Source: Chromatiales bacterium | GTDB taxonomy: Bacteria; Pseudomonadota; Gammaproteobacteria; Steroidobacterales; Woeseiaceae | Assembly: GCA_024679535.1 (NCBI GenBank) | Contig: JAIBDF010000011.1 | Location: 1-41,535, forward strand | Direction of reading: 5' to 3' | Length of the DNA stretch: 41,535 nt | Part shown: positions 7,035 to 15,883 of the stretch, piece by piece | Position numbering within the stretch: position 1 is the stretch's first letter | How the letters are laid out: each line of letters opens with the position of its first letter | Translations under genes and position numbers: made by a program | Notes under the pieces: generated by a model | The model's database searches: none | What the model was told of the DNA's origin: nothing | What the model saw: the letters and a program-made list of their open reading frames with translations, nothing else

Positions 7035-8362
7035 CGTAGTCCGAATCGCATAAGGTGTTTCTTATACACTTCCTTGCGAAATAGCAGTGTGTATCTCCAG
7101 TACGCGGCAACGCTCCATAGCGTCTTGAGGTTGGTCTTGATATCCGAAAAACGGTACACCAGTGAAGACGCGCTATTGAATTGCTTACGCGCTTCGTGAC
7201 AGGCATCAGTCAGTTCATCCGCACTCATTAATTCCGGCTGATAGGCGGCCTGGTTGAACCGATATTCCGGGTGCAGCCACCACTTGCCGTCGTACAGCAG
7301 CCTCCCCTGTTGCTCGAGCTTGTGGTAAAGCGGCGTGTTGGGATAGGGCATAAGAATATTAAATGCGGCGAAAGTGAAGCGGTTCTTGAGCGCAAACTTC
7401 ATGGTGGCGATGATCGACTCGTAAGTATCGTGATCGTACCCGAGCGTGAAGGCAGCCCAGGTCTGCATGCCGTATTCCCGCAGGATTCGGATCTCGCGCT
7501 CGTAACTTGAGAACTGGCCGATATTCGGCGACTTTTTCGTCTCCTTGAGGCTGGCATGAGTAATGGACTCAAAGCCGGTCACATTGCCAACGTTGCCGCT
7601 GTCTGCCATCAGCTTCATGATTTCCGAATCGCGTGTCAGGTCGAGGCTGGCCTGACTGAACCAGCGGACTTTCATCGGGATCAGTTCACGGCAGAGCTCT
7701 TTGAGCGCCTTTCTGTCTGAAGCGATATTGTCGTCAACAAAGAAGATAAACTTGCGACGCTGACTTTCGATCTCTTGCAGCACCTCGTCTATTCGCCGAA
7801 TGTAATGCTTTTTGTCGAAATACTGGCTGACTGCACAGAACTGGCACGCAAAACGGCAGCCCCTTGAGTACTGCATCAGCGCCATAGGCAGGTAGCCCTT
7901 GCCCTTGAACAACTCGCGTCTCGGCAGGACGCCGCCAATCTGCGCAACACCCGGCGGTCCGTCGTAGCGTTCCTGCAAACGTCCCTCCTGGGCATCGCGG
8001 ACAACCTGGGCCCATAGGGTCTCAGCATCGCCGATGAAAATACTGTCCGCGTGCGCCTTACTTTCATCCGGCAACAAGGTTACGTGCATGCCGCCGAGAA
8101 TCACCGGTACGCCGCGCTTGCGGTATTCGTCGGCGATCTCGTAAGAACGGCGAGCCGTATAGGTTTCAACCGTGATGGCGACGAGGTCTGTTGCATTGTC
8201 GTAGGGAATGCTCTCCATGCGGTCGTCGTGCAACACGACCTCGACGTCCGGTGGAGTCAGCCCCGCGAGGACGCCAAGCATCAAGGGCTCCATCCGGGCC
8301 TCATCCACATAGAGACTGTGATCGCGTCGACCAATGTTCGGTTTTATGAAGGTCACTCGCAT
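7031..8362 (-). CDS. B12-binding-type radical SAM enzyme 1 (BchE-like class)
   Basis: This encodes a 443-residue protein. The N-terminal 1-150 has the Rossmann-like cobalamin-binding layout (MRVTFIKPNIG, VEVVLHDDRME, VAITVETYTA, VPVILGGMHVTLLPDE) but lacks DxHxxG, as in the BchE-like class. The radical SAM core has C169-x3-C173-x2-C176 (SRGCRFACQFC), FIFFVDDNIASD and FTLGYDHDT, and a C-terminal DUF4070-like tail with YPNTPLYHKLEQQGRL. Such enzymes generate a 5'-deoxyadenosyl radical for methylation, cyclisation or C-C chemistry on unactivated carbons. Where the other three enzymes here have SGC/AGC plus G(F/L)E, this one reads SGNVGNVTGFES. GGGGAG lies 7 bases upstream of the ATG, with 4 bases between genes. 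Confidence 0.9.
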   Translation of the reverse strand: MRVTFIKPNIGRRDHSLYVDEARMEPLMLGVLAGLTPPDVEVVLHDDRMESIPYDNATDLVAITVETYTARRSYEIADEYRKRGVPVILGGMHVTLLPDESKAHADSIFIGDAETLWAQVVRDAQEGRLQERYDGPPGVAQIGGVLPRRELFKGKGYLPMALMQYSRGCRFACQFCAVSQYFDKKHYIRRIDEVLQEIESQRRKFIFFVDDNIASDRKALKELCRELIPMKVRWFSQASLDLTRDSEIMKLMADSGNVGNVTGFESITHASLKETKKSPNIGQFSSYEREIRILREYGMQTWAAFTLGYDHDTYESIIATMKFALKNRFTFAAFNILMPYPNTPLYHKLEQQGRLLYDGKWWLHPEYRFNQAAYQPELMSADELTDACHEARKQFNSASSLVYRFSDIKTNLKTLWSVAAYWRYTLLFRKEVYKKHLMRFGLR

Positions 8363-8366
8363 GCGC

Positions 8367-9680
8367 CTACTCCCCTAACAGCCGATGTTGCTTGCGATAG
8401 ATTTCCTTGCGCGAAATGACGTTCGCCAGCCCGACCATGGAGGTTCGAAACGGATCGAATCCGGCATTCGAACCAAGAACCCTCGATACGATTGATTTCC
8501 ACGAGTAGAACGCCTTTTTGGCATCGAAGCATTTTTCCGAGAACTCCGTTGCCGTCATCTCTCTCGGTGCAAAAATCGGGTCGCCGTAATGGTAGGTCTT
8601 GTCTGTCCACCACTCCGGGAACAGCAGCCTGCCCTCCTCGCTGAGCCTGTTATAAAGCTTCGACCCTGGTGTTGGCGTGAGTGGATTGAAATTGGCGATC
8701 TCGAGCTTGGCGTCCATTGCGAAGTCGAGACTCTGTTGAATTGTCTCCGCCGTATCGGCATCGTAGCCGAAGACGAACGTTCCGTAGATGGCGATTCCCC
8801 GTTGGTGAAACTTTTGTACGACGCTCAGGTAGTCGCCGGCCACCTTATTCCAGCGTTTACCCATCTGTCGCAGATTGAGTTCCGACAGGGACTCGAACCC
8901 GACGAGCGCAAATACGCAACCCGCTTCTGCCATGCGATCCAGCAACTTCTCGTCTTTCGCCACGTCGATACTGATCTGGCATGACCAGCGCCTGCGCAAC
9001 GGCGTAATCGCGTCCAGAAGGGCAGTGAGTGCCTTGACGGAGTTGAACAGGTTATCGTCGACGAAAAAAATCAGGCGGTTGCGGCTGATGCCGGACAGCT
9101 CCTCTGCAACGCTTTCCGGATCGCGTTGCCTGATATTGTCCTGGTAAAAGGTTCGGATTGAGCAGAAGTCGCACGCGAAGCGGCACCCTCGCCCATACTG
9201 CACAAGTTCCACGGGCGGATACTTTTTGCCCTTGAAGATACTCCGATCGATTACGAAGTCCTTGATGGGCCGGGAGTTGCCGCCGGAGTATGTCTGTTGC
9301 ATACGATCATTCCTGAAGTCCTCCAGGAGTTGCTCCCAGCTTCCTTCAGCATCGCCCACCACGATAGCATCCGCGTGCTGCAGTGCTTCCTCGGGCAGGA
9401 AGGTCGGGTGATATCCGCCCATGACAACGGTGACACCCTTGTCGCGGTATCGTTTCGCGAGCTGATAGGCGCGATGAGCTGTGAAGGTCTCGACGGTCAG
9501 CGCCACCATGTCCGGTTTGTCGCTCTCCGGTATCACCTCTACCTTGTCATCGTAGAAGGTGACTTCGACATCTTTGGGAGTCCGCGCAGCAAGAATCGCC
9601 AACGATAACGGTGGTAGCCCGTCGGTTGATCGGTAATCACCCATGTTGGGACGCAGCAGGGTTAACCGTTGCAACTTCAT
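8367..9680 (-). CDS. B12-binding-type radical SAM enzyme 2
   Basis: This encodes a 437-residue protein. The N-terminal cobalamin-binding-like domain shows MKLQRLTLLRPNMG, VTFYDDKVEVIP, TVETFTAHRAY and VMGGYHPTFLPEE. The iron-sulfur triad is C166-x3-C170-x2-C173 in GRGCRFACDFCSI. It is followed by RLIFFVDDNLFNS, AGCVFALVGFESL, YGTFVFGYDADT and TPTPGSKLYNRLSEEGRLL. The ATG overlaps the stop of the upstream GNAT gene (ATGA), showing translational coupling. The C-terminal tail, containing WWTDKTYHYGDPIF and ending in REIYRKQHRLLGE, is shared in style with enzymes 1 and 3. The reaction is unknown; known relatives perform C-methylation, ring formation or ring contraction. Confidence 0.9.
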   Translation of the reverse strand: MKLQRLTLLRPNMGDYRSTDGLPPLSLAILAARTPKDVEVTFYDDKVEVIPESDKPDMVALTVETFTAHRAYQLAKRYRDKGVTVVMGGYHPTFLPEEALQHADAIVVGDAEGSWEQLLEDFRNDRMQQTYSGGNSRPIKDFVIDRSIFKGKKYPPVELVQYGRGCRFACDFCSIRTFYQDNIRQRDPESVAEELSGISRNRLIFFVDDNLFNSVKALTALLDAITPLRRRWSCQISIDVAKDEKLLDRMAEAGCVFALVGFESLSELNLRQMGKRWNKVAGDYLSVVQKFHQRGIAIYGTFVFGYDADTAETIQQSLDFAMDAKLEIANFNPLTPTPGSKLYNRLSEEGRLLFPEWWTDKTYHYGDPIFAPREMTATEFSEKCFDAKKAFYSWKSIVSRVLGSNAGFDPFRTSMVGLANVISRKEIYRKQHRLLGE

Positions 9681-10813
9681 AACAGGCCGACCTCCGGTTG
9701 TGGCGAGCGGGTATCAAGCGCCGGCTCCGCGCCATCCGCCCAATGGACCGTCTCAATACAGCTCCGGTAGACATTGGCGCGGAGACTTTGCCGCAGGCGA
9801 TGGCCGAGTGGATTTTGTGCCGATAGTCCGAGTGTGCCGACCTGTGCGCCCTTGCGACGGGCAATCGTCAAAGCCTCTCTCACCACGGCGTTGGCGCTGT
9901 CACCGGCCTGCTTGCCCAGCGCAAAAAAAGACAGGAATACCTGCTCCAGTTGTTTACCCGGGCGTGGCAGTGCCAGCCGACCAGTGAGCCGGGCATACAA
10001 ATTATAGCTTCCCCGCAGCAGGTTGAGAGGGAAGCGATAGCCTCGGGACACAATTTGCTTGAATGACCGCTGGTCCCAGATCGCAATACAGCCGCACACA
10101 TCCTGACCGTTCTTGAGTAGCCAGAAGTCATCGAGTCGTAACCCGAACGATCCCGTCAGGCTCGCGAGCCACTGCCGCGATAGCACGGGCGAAAATTGAT
10201 AGGATGCCGCTGATGCATTAAAGAACTCCACCAGCGAGGGTATATCGCCCGGCACGGCTGGCTGCAGTAGCTCAACGGGTTCTCCCTGGCGAGTAGAAAT
10301 ACCCATGCTGTCAAAATCACCGACGGGGGTATAACGAGGCATGCCACGAAGATTCGCCTCGAGCAGCCTCCGCGCCACAGAATTCTCAATTGCCACGCTG
10401 GTAAACGTCGTCAGGCGGTCAATCCCGGATAGTGCCCGCACGGAGGCAAAACCGTTCTTGAGAAACCGGATCTTGTGCCGATACTCGGGATTGACACGGA
10501 GCGCACCGAGATACGCGGTGTCCATCGGCCGGCCGTTCACGTGAGTTTGTTGTTCAGCCATGGCGTAGGTCCCGATCACTTGCTCCGGCGCATCCGTCAT
10601 GTATGCGATGACTGCTGATGACTGGCCCACCAGGTTTTCACCGTGAAAAAACGACGGCTCCCGCTCGATTGACATGCGTGCCCAGGAGTCCATGTCATTT
10701 TTTCGCAGCAAGTCGCGAATAGTACGGTCATCGTTCGGAACGGCCAGTCGATACGTAACGCCGGCGGCGGAGAAGCTCCCCGGTGTTTCGCTCTGGCGAA
10801 GAGTCAGCGACAT
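9677..10813 (-). CDS. Double GNAT-type N-acyltransferase
   Basis: This encodes 378 residues from the ATG at 10813, which overlaps the stop of radical SAM enzyme 3 (TGATG); a TTG one codon earlier is less likely. Residues about 18-130 look like a GNAT domain: YRLAVPNDDRTIRDLL, then IGTYAMAEQ and TAYLGALRVNPEYRHKIRF, the usual acyl-CoA binding strand and helix. A second, weaker GNAT-like half follows (about 185-350, with FWLLKNGQDVCGCIAIWDQR). Tandem GNAT halves occur in N-acyltransferases of natural-product clusters. Here it sits between radical SAM genes and next to a GH3 amide synthetase, so transfer of an acyl or aminoacyl group to an amine is a reasonable guess. Substrate unknown. Confidence 0.7.
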   Translation of the reverse strand: MSLTLRQSETPGSFSAAGVTYRLAVPNDDRTIRDLLRKNDMDSWARMSIEREPSFFHGENLVGQSSAVIAYMTDAPEQVIGTYAMAEQQTHVNGRPMDTAYLGALRVNPEYRHKIRFLKNGFASVRALSGIDRLTTFTSVAIENSVARRLLEANLRGMPRYTPVGDFDSMGISTRQGEPVELLQPAVPGDIPSLVEFFNASAASYQFSPVLSRQWLASLTGSFGLRLDDFWLLKNGQDVCGCIAIWDQRSFKQIVSRGYRFPLNLLRGSYNLYARLTGRLALPRPGKQLEQVFLSFFALGKQAGDSANAVVREALTIARRKGAQVGTLGLSAQNPLGHRLRQSLRANVYRSCIETVHWADGAEPALDTRSPQPEVGLL

Positions 10814-12171
10814 CAACGCTTAGCCTCTACAAGCGAGCCCTGCCAGTTTTCATCGCCAAGCGGATATCCGTTCCGATTACTCACATCCGCCCGGTGCATC
10901 TGGTTGATGGGAAAAAAATTACGGAACATGAACCCATCGCTGCGATTGGTTTTTTCGAAGCCACGCCGCAGGATGCTTCCCCAGGAATAGAATTTGCGGC
11001 GGCTTTCGACGCAAAGTCGCGTTACGTCGTCATGATTGAGTCGCTCGGGATTGAACGGCACGTCATTGTAACGATACTCGTCGTCGAGCCACCAGGCATC
11101 AAATCGCAGCCGGTTTTCGTCTTTCAGCCTGCGATACAGCGCTGTCCCCGGAAACGGGGTCAGATGATTGAACGCTGCAATATACAGGCGTTGCTCAATG
11201 GCAAACTCGACCGTGCTATCGAATGTCTCCGGTGTGTCGTTCTGGTAGCCGAACACGAAGGTGCCGTACACGCGGATGTTGTAGCGCCGCAAGTTCTTGA
11301 GGGCGACTGCGTAACCACCGCGCATGGTGTTGAACCGCTTTTTCATGCTGCGCAGGGTCTCCGGGTCAAGTGACTCGAAACCGATAAGAACGCCCTTGCA
11401 TCCGCTATTCGAAAGTAACTGCAGAAACTCCTCGTCGTGCGCCGCGTTGATGCTCATTTGGGTAATCCAGCGAATGTTCATCGGCGCCAACGCCTGCAGC
11501 AGCGGCTTCGCGGCCTTGATGTTTCCCGCAAAGTTATCGTCGACGAAGAAGAACACCTTTCGACTTCGCTTCAGGGACTGCAGCTCGGCAAGGATGTTGT
11601 CGATGGGTCGGCTGCGATGGGTGCGGTCGAAGAACACCTGGATAGCGCAGAATTCGCAGGGGAAACGACAACCACGACCCGTTTCGACGAGCCCGATCGG
11701 CAAATAGCGTTTGCCGTGAAAGATACGTCGGTCCGGCCGTATCTTGTCCAGCTGCGGTCGCTCAAAGCCAGTGTAGCGTTGTCGTAATGTCCCGTGACGC
11801 AGGTCGTCGATAACCGTCGCCCAGACCGGTTCAGCCTCGCCGACGATGACCGCATCTGCATAACGTTCCGCCTCTTCCGGCATGAGACTCGCATGGAAAC
11901 CGCCGACGATGACCGGCACATTCCGTTTCCGGTACTCGCTGGCAATCTGGTAGACCCGCTTGGCTGTGTAGGTTTCGAGCGAGATTGCCACGGCGTCGGT
12001 GGCCTCGTCGTAAGGAATTTTCTCCATCCGATCGTCGTAAAAGCGAATCTCGACGTCATCGGGCGTCAGCCCCGCGATCGCAGCAGCGGGTAATGGCTCC
12101 ATCTGCCAGGAACGAATATAGCGCTCCCCGATCCGATGGCCGATGGCCGGATGAATGATGGTCAGCCGCAT
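10813..12171 (-). CDS. B12-binding-type radical SAM enzyme 3
   Basis: This encodes a 452-residue protein. The N-terminal domain (MRLTIIHPAIG, DVEIRFYDDRMEKIPYD, ISLETYTAKRVYQIASEYRK, VIVGGFHASLMPEE) is strikingly close to that of enzyme 1, suggesting an old tandem duplication. The cluster motif is C168-x3-C172-x2-C175 in GRGCRFPCEFCAI. Downstream are KVFFFVDDNFAGN, SGCKGVLIGFESL, YGTFVFGYQNDT and TPFPGTALYRRLKDENRL. The ATG at 12171 lies 10 bases inside the end of the enzyme 4 gene, so coupling is tight. A tail of about 40 residues (FRNFFPINQMHRADVSNRNG and on) is longer than in its paralogues. Confidence 0.9.
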   Translation of the reverse strand: MRLTIIHPAIGHRIGERYIRSWQMEPLPAAAIAGLTPDDVEIRFYDDRMEKIPYDEATDAVAISLETYTAKRVYQIASEYRKRNVPVIVGGFHASLMPEEAERYADAVIVGEAEPVWATVIDDLRHGTLRQRYTGFERPQLDKIRPDRRIFHGKRYLPIGLVETGRGCRFPCEFCAIQVFFDRTHRSRPIDNILAELQSLKRSRKVFFFVDDNFAGNIKAAKPLLQALAPMNIRWITQMSINAAHDEEFLQLLSNSGCKGVLIGFESLDPETLRSMKKRFNTMRGGYAVALKNLRRYNIRVYGTFVFGYQNDTPETFDSTVEFAIEQRLYIAAFNHLTPFPGTALYRRLKDENRLRFDAWWLDDEYRYNDVPFNPERLNHDDVTRLCVESRRKFYSWGSILRRGFEKTNRSDGFMFRNFFPINQMHRADVSNRNGYPLGDENWQGSLVEAKR

Positions 12172-13568
12172 GGTGCCTTGTTCCTGGACTCAACCGCGAC
12201 CGTCGGCTCGGGATTAGTCTGCGTGATCGGCGCTGCGAGCTTGTGTGCCATAGAATCGATCGGCCAGTCGCAGTTATAGAATCTGCTCAGGTTGTGTGCA
12301 TAGAATCGATAGCCCAGGTTTACCGTGAAGGCCAACGGCTGAAAGTTTTTCGCATTCCAGAGCCGCTTGCCCATCGACGACCACCGGTAGACTTTTTTCC
12401 ACGCATATTCATGGCCTTGCGACAGCTGCTCGACGCTCATGTGTTGGGGTTGAAAGACGACATGCTGTCCATCGTAATACTCCCAGTCCCGGCTGATGAT
12501 TCGATTCTCAGCCTCGAGACGCTTGTAGAGCGGCGTGCCCGGAAACGGCGTGAGGACAGAGAATCGCGGCAGGTCTATACCCGCATCAATGGCGAATTCC
12601 GCCGTCGCCTCGAAGACGTCGGGCGTATCGTGATCGAGCCCGAATACGAAGCACCCCTGCACAGCAATACCCAGCCGGTGGAGCTCAGCAATCAGCGCCT
12701 TATAGTCCACCGAGGCATTGAACGGCTTCTTGATGTTCTTGAGGTTTGCTCCCGACACGGTTTCAAGGCCGAGCAGCAATCCGCGACATCCGCTTTTCGC
12801 CATCAGCTCCATGAGTTCCGGGTCATGGCCGATAATCACCGTGGACAGACCGAACCAGCTGACACCCAGCGGAATCAGGGCCGTGAATAATGCCTTGGCG
12901 TACTTCGTGTCGGAAACCAGGTTGAGGTCGATGAACAAAATCTTCTTTTCGCCCACGCGCCGGATATCCTCGATAATCCAGTCCACGGGCCTTTGTAATT
13001 GTTTCCGTCCCCACGCCGACGGCGCGACGCAGAATTCGCAATCGTGGGCACATGATCGAGTGGCCTCGAACACCGCCTGCGTCAGGAAGTGCTTGCTGTC
13101 GAAGAGTTCACGCCGCGGGAACGGGGAGTTTGCCAGCGACAGGTTTGGACCCTGGCGGTAGACGGGTTGCAACTGGCCGCGATCAAAGTCGCGCAACAAT
13201 TGCGGCCAGCTGTCGTCAGCGTAGCCAATGCAGACTGAGTCGGCATGCTGCATCGCTTCATCCGGCAGCAAGGTGACGTGCGGCCCGCCCAGAACAACCG
13301 GAATGCCCCGCTTCCGATACCGCTTCGCCAGCTCGTAACTTCGCTTGGCCGTGCCGGTGATCACGGTCATGCCGATCAGGTCGGCTTCGAGGTCTTCAGG
13401 GATCTCCTCGATCCCCTCATCGACGAGCTCGACGACGGCATTCAGTTCATTGGGAATGAGCGCTGCCAGAGTGGTCAATGTCAGCGGTTGATAGCGCAGC
13501 GACTTCTTGAATATCCCGCCCTTGTGCCGGTACAACGGGCCCTTGGGTGATATCAGTACGATTTTCAT
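12162..13568 (-). CDS. B12-binding-type radical SAM enzyme 4 (most divergent paralogue)
   Basis: This encodes 468 residues from the ATG at 13568, whose ATGA overlaps the GH3 stop. An upstream TTG-started extension of 15 codons lies wholly inside the GH3 gene and is not needed. N-terminal domain: MKIVLISPKGPLYRHKGG, VVELVDEGIEEIPED, TVITGTAKRSYELAKRYRKR and VVLGGPHVTLLPDEA. The cluster motif C173-x3-C177-x2-C180 sits in ATRSCAHDCEFCVAP, not the GRGCRF form of the others. Then come KILFIDLNLVSDTKY, SGCRGLLLGLETVSG and QGCFVFGLDHDTPDVF. The ring GGPH and this Cys context make it closest in look to generic B12/radical SAM proteins annotated near hopanoid and lipid genes. The reaction is unknown. 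Confidence 0.9.
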   Translation of the reverse strand: MKIVLISPKGPLYRHKGGIFKKSLRYQPLTLTTLAALIPNELNAVVELVDEGIEEIPEDLEADLIGMTVITGTAKRSYELAKRYRKRGIPVVLGGPHVTLLPDEAMQHADSVCIGYADDSWPQLLRDFDRGQLQPVYRQGPNLSLANSPFPRRELFDSKHFLTQAVFEATRSCAHDCEFCVAPSAWGRKQLQRPVDWIIEDIRRVGEKKILFIDLNLVSDTKYAKALFTALIPLGVSWFGLSTVIIGHDPELMELMAKSGCRGLLLGLETVSGANLKNIKKPFNASVDYKALIAELHRLGIAVQGCFVFGLDHDTPDVFEATAEFAIDAGIDLPRFSVLTPFPGTPLYKRLEAENRIISRDWEYYDGQHVVFQPQHMSVEQLSQGHEYAWKKVYRWSSMGKRLWNAKNFQPLAFTVNLGYRFYAHNLSRFYNCDWPIDSMAHKLAAPITQTNPEPTVAVESRNKAPCG

Positions 13569-15103
13569 ATCGCCGTCCCGGAAAACGTTTCGAGCCAGTC
13601 TGTTTCTGGGCAAAGCGCGGCCACTTTAAGGTCTCCCAGACGTGTACCGCCGCGTACGAGGCGTCCCATATATTTTTCCAGCGGCTGAGATGCTTCACAT
13701 AGTGACAGCTTCTCCAGTTGCCCGATACGGCGCGCATAGGCGTACTGGGGGTTCCTGAACAGGCGCGACTCGACCAAATCAATCAACGTGCTTGATTCAT
13801 GCTGCTCTTGATTGTCCACGACCAGCGTGTATCCAGACCTTGGCGTAAGCACCGGTACGAGCGTGCGAAAACCAGGGACGTCTTTCAGACACGATAGAAC
13901 AAAGCTCTCATGCAATTTCTCGCCCACAATGTCACAGGTCAATCCCTGTCGCCCTGAAAAGCGAAGAATCGGCAGTGTGTCAGCAAACCCCTCGCAGACA
14001 ACACTGTCGCCGGTCTGGTAACGATACAGTCCGCCGGATGTTGTCATAACCACCTCGTACTGTGTCCCGGCTATCACTTCATGGCCAGAACATATGTCAC
14101 CACTATCGGACAGAAATTCGAAGAAACCGCTGTCCGGCGCCAGGACTGGCCGGCCGACACTATCAGGTACCGTAACGACGCCCTCGGTTGACAACAAGCC
14201 TTTGCCCTGAAAGCTCGCATGTGCGAGGCGCTGACTGAGTTGCTCAAAGAAGGGTTGAGACGATGCGTCAGCCCAGCAACTTACCAGCTTCAGGTTCGGC
14301 CACAGACGGCTGGCATCTTCGTTGGATTTGAATGCTTGCAGGCGTGCAAGCGCGGCACAGTCGGGAGAGAGCGTGTGCCCCGACACTACTGCGCCGTCTT
14401 GCAACAGGCTGGCAAGCTCCTCGTATCGCACGTCAAGCGCATCGAGGAGCGTTAGCATAAACGTCGGGCTCCACACGGAGATGAGCGCCAGGTCGGCCCG
14501 TCGCAGTAGCCAGTACAGTGTTGCACTCTGCCACTCCGCAACATCACTCAGGCTTCCGACCCAGGCCGGGACGGCAGAAATTTGTATGAACTCGGCAAGC
14601 GCATTGGCGCCCAGGTAAGCGCCGTCGGGCAGTCCGATGGATACGCCGCCTTTGGTTACCTCCGCTTTTCTCGTCGCGGGACTGATGGAAAAATAGGCCG
14701 TGCCAGTCGCGATACCAAATTGCCGGATGCTGCCACTGAGCCATGGCAGTAATGCGGCCTGGAAATCTTCGAGGCTATGCGAAGAATAGGGGAACAGTTT
14801 GCTGCCCCGTGTACTCCCGCCGGTGCGCTCGAAGGCGATCGGTTGCCCAGCTAAAAGGACATCCGCCTCACCGTTTGACATTCGCACGATGAAGGGCTCG
14901 ACGTCCTCGTAAGAAACGATCGGCACCTGCTCGCGGAAATTCTCGACCGAACGAATCATGTCGAATCGATAGTGCGTGCCGTAGTCGGTGTTACGGTTCC
15001 GGTGCAAGCAGTCGTACAACCAACTTTGCTGTCGTTCTGCCGTGTCGCCACCATGCTCGAAGCCTGCTCCCAGCTTGGCGAGACTCTGCAGCGCAGTGCT
15101 CAC
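13565..15103 (-). CDS. GH3-family acyl-adenylating amide synthetase
   Basis: This encodes a 512-residue protein of the GH3 (auxin-responsive) family, part of the ANL-like adenylating enzymes. Plant members join amino acids to carboxylates such as jasmonate and indoleacetate through an acyl-adenylate. Visible motifs: FERTGGSTRGSKLFPYSS (residues 91-108, the ATP P-loop motif I), LLSTEGVVTVP (motif II) and GLYRYQTGDSVVCEGF with ILRFSGRQG (motif III). The GTG start overlaps the stop of the upstream gene (GTGA). Bacterial GH3 proteins are mostly unstudied. Here the gene lies in an operon with GNATs, radical SAM enzymes and a desaturase, so it probably activates a fatty or other carboxylic acid for amide formation. 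That role is inferred. Confidence 0.85.
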   Translation of the reverse strand: MSTALQSLAKLGAGFEHGGDTAERQQSWLYDCLHRNRNTDYGTHYRFDMIRSVENFREQVPIVSYEDVEPFIVRMSNGEADVLLAGQPIAFERTGGSTRGSKLFPYSSHSLEDFQAALLPWLSGSIRQFGIATGTAYFSISPATRKAEVTKGGVSIGLPDGAYLGANALAEFIQISAVPAWVGSLSDVAEWQSATLYWLLRRADLALISVWSPTFMLTLLDALDVRYEELASLLQDGAVVSGHTLSPDCAALARLQAFKSNEDASRLWPNLKLVSCWADASSQPFFEQLSQRLAHASFQGKGLLSTEGVVTVPDSVGRPVLAPDSGFFEFLSDSGDICSGHEVIAGTQYEVVMTTSGGLYRYQTGDSVVCEGFADTLPILRFSGRQGLTCDIVGEKLHESFVLSCLKDVPGFRTLVPVLTPRSGYTLVVDNQEQHESSTLIDLVESRLFRNPQYAYARRIGQLEKLSLCEASQPLEKYMGRLVRGGTRLGDLKVAALCPETDWLETFSGTAI

Positions 15104-15813
15104 TCGTTACTCCGCGAGAAGATTCGCTTGGTCAGTGGCCGCATGTTGTCTTCGGTAATTTCGCAAAGACAAACGAGCTCATGCCCCAGGATATAGCCGG
15201 GATTACGTTCCAGGAAAAACCGCACAGCCTCCTTGTTTTTCTCTTGTTGCGTGGGCTCCGCGAACGCCGGGTTCAGGTGGCCCTTTGATTCTGAAAATTC
15301 TACGATTCCCGTGGAGGGAGAGTAGGCATCACCGAACTTCTGAAGTGCGAGCGCGTCCGCCAGTGGCTTCAAGTCCGAGCGGTCGATGGACCAATGTGGG
15401 TAAAACGACTGACTGAAAGCGGGCAGAAATTTGTAGGTTCGATGACCTTTGAGAATGACAAACCAGTAAAGGGCCACGTCGGGCCGCTCGCGCCTTAGCT
15501 TGGCGAGATTTGCGATCCACGCAAAGGCCAGGGCCTGCTGCCCCCAATGCTCATGGTGCACAACAGTGTCGCCCGAGTAGAGGATCCGGACGACTGAGGC
15601 CTGCCACTCGAAGTCGTATATCTGCAGAGTGGTAAACCCGACAAGCGTGTCTTCGAAATACAGCAGGAGAACCTCCGTCTTCTCATCGAGATCCGAAAAA
15701 ACCTGCGCCTCATCACTTCCATCAAAGTAGGAAAGATAAAGCCTGGCTATATCGGCGCGATCATTGTCGGAGATTTCGGCGACATCTTTAAACAGCACAC
15801 TGTATTTCGTCAT
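15100..15813 (-). CDS. GNAT-like protein, first gene of the radical SAM operon
   Basis: This encodes 237 residues from the ATG at 15813, with AGGA a few bases upstream; an in-frame GTG at 15861 would add 16 residues that look non-conserved. The pattern resembles a GNAT fold: acidic helix ADIARLYLSYFDGS, strand TEVLLLYFEDTLVGFTTLQ, strand SVVRILYSGDTVVHHEHWGQ, helix ALAFAWIANLAKLR, strand ALYWFVILKG. The classical Q/R-x2-G-x-G/A loop is not clear, so the call is tentative and activity may be altered. The stop overlaps the GH3 start by GTGA. As first cistron it probably supplies or receives the acyl group handled by the downstream enzymes. Confidence 0.6.
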   Translation of the reverse strand: MTKYSVLFKDVAEISDNDRADIARLYLSYFDGSDEAQVFSDLDEKTEVLLLYFEDTLVGFTTLQIYDFEWQASVVRILYSGDTVVHHEHWGQQALAFAWIANLAKLRRERPDVALYWFVILKGHRTYKFLPAFSQSFYPHWSIDRSDLKPLADALALQKFGDAYSPSTGIVEFSESKGHLNPAFAEPTQQEKNKEAVRFFLERNPGYILGHELVCLCEITEDNMRPLTKRIFSRSNE

Positions 15814-15883
15814 TGAGTCCTGGTGAACCGGAGCAATGTTTGAGCGTTCCTCGCCAGTCACCTGGTTGTTTGCGAAGAACCCA

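Noticed and set aside
12243-12890. 215-codon plus-strand frame antisense to radical SAM enzyme 4
   Set aside because: Antisense shadow within an intact gene; no ribosome site or motif.
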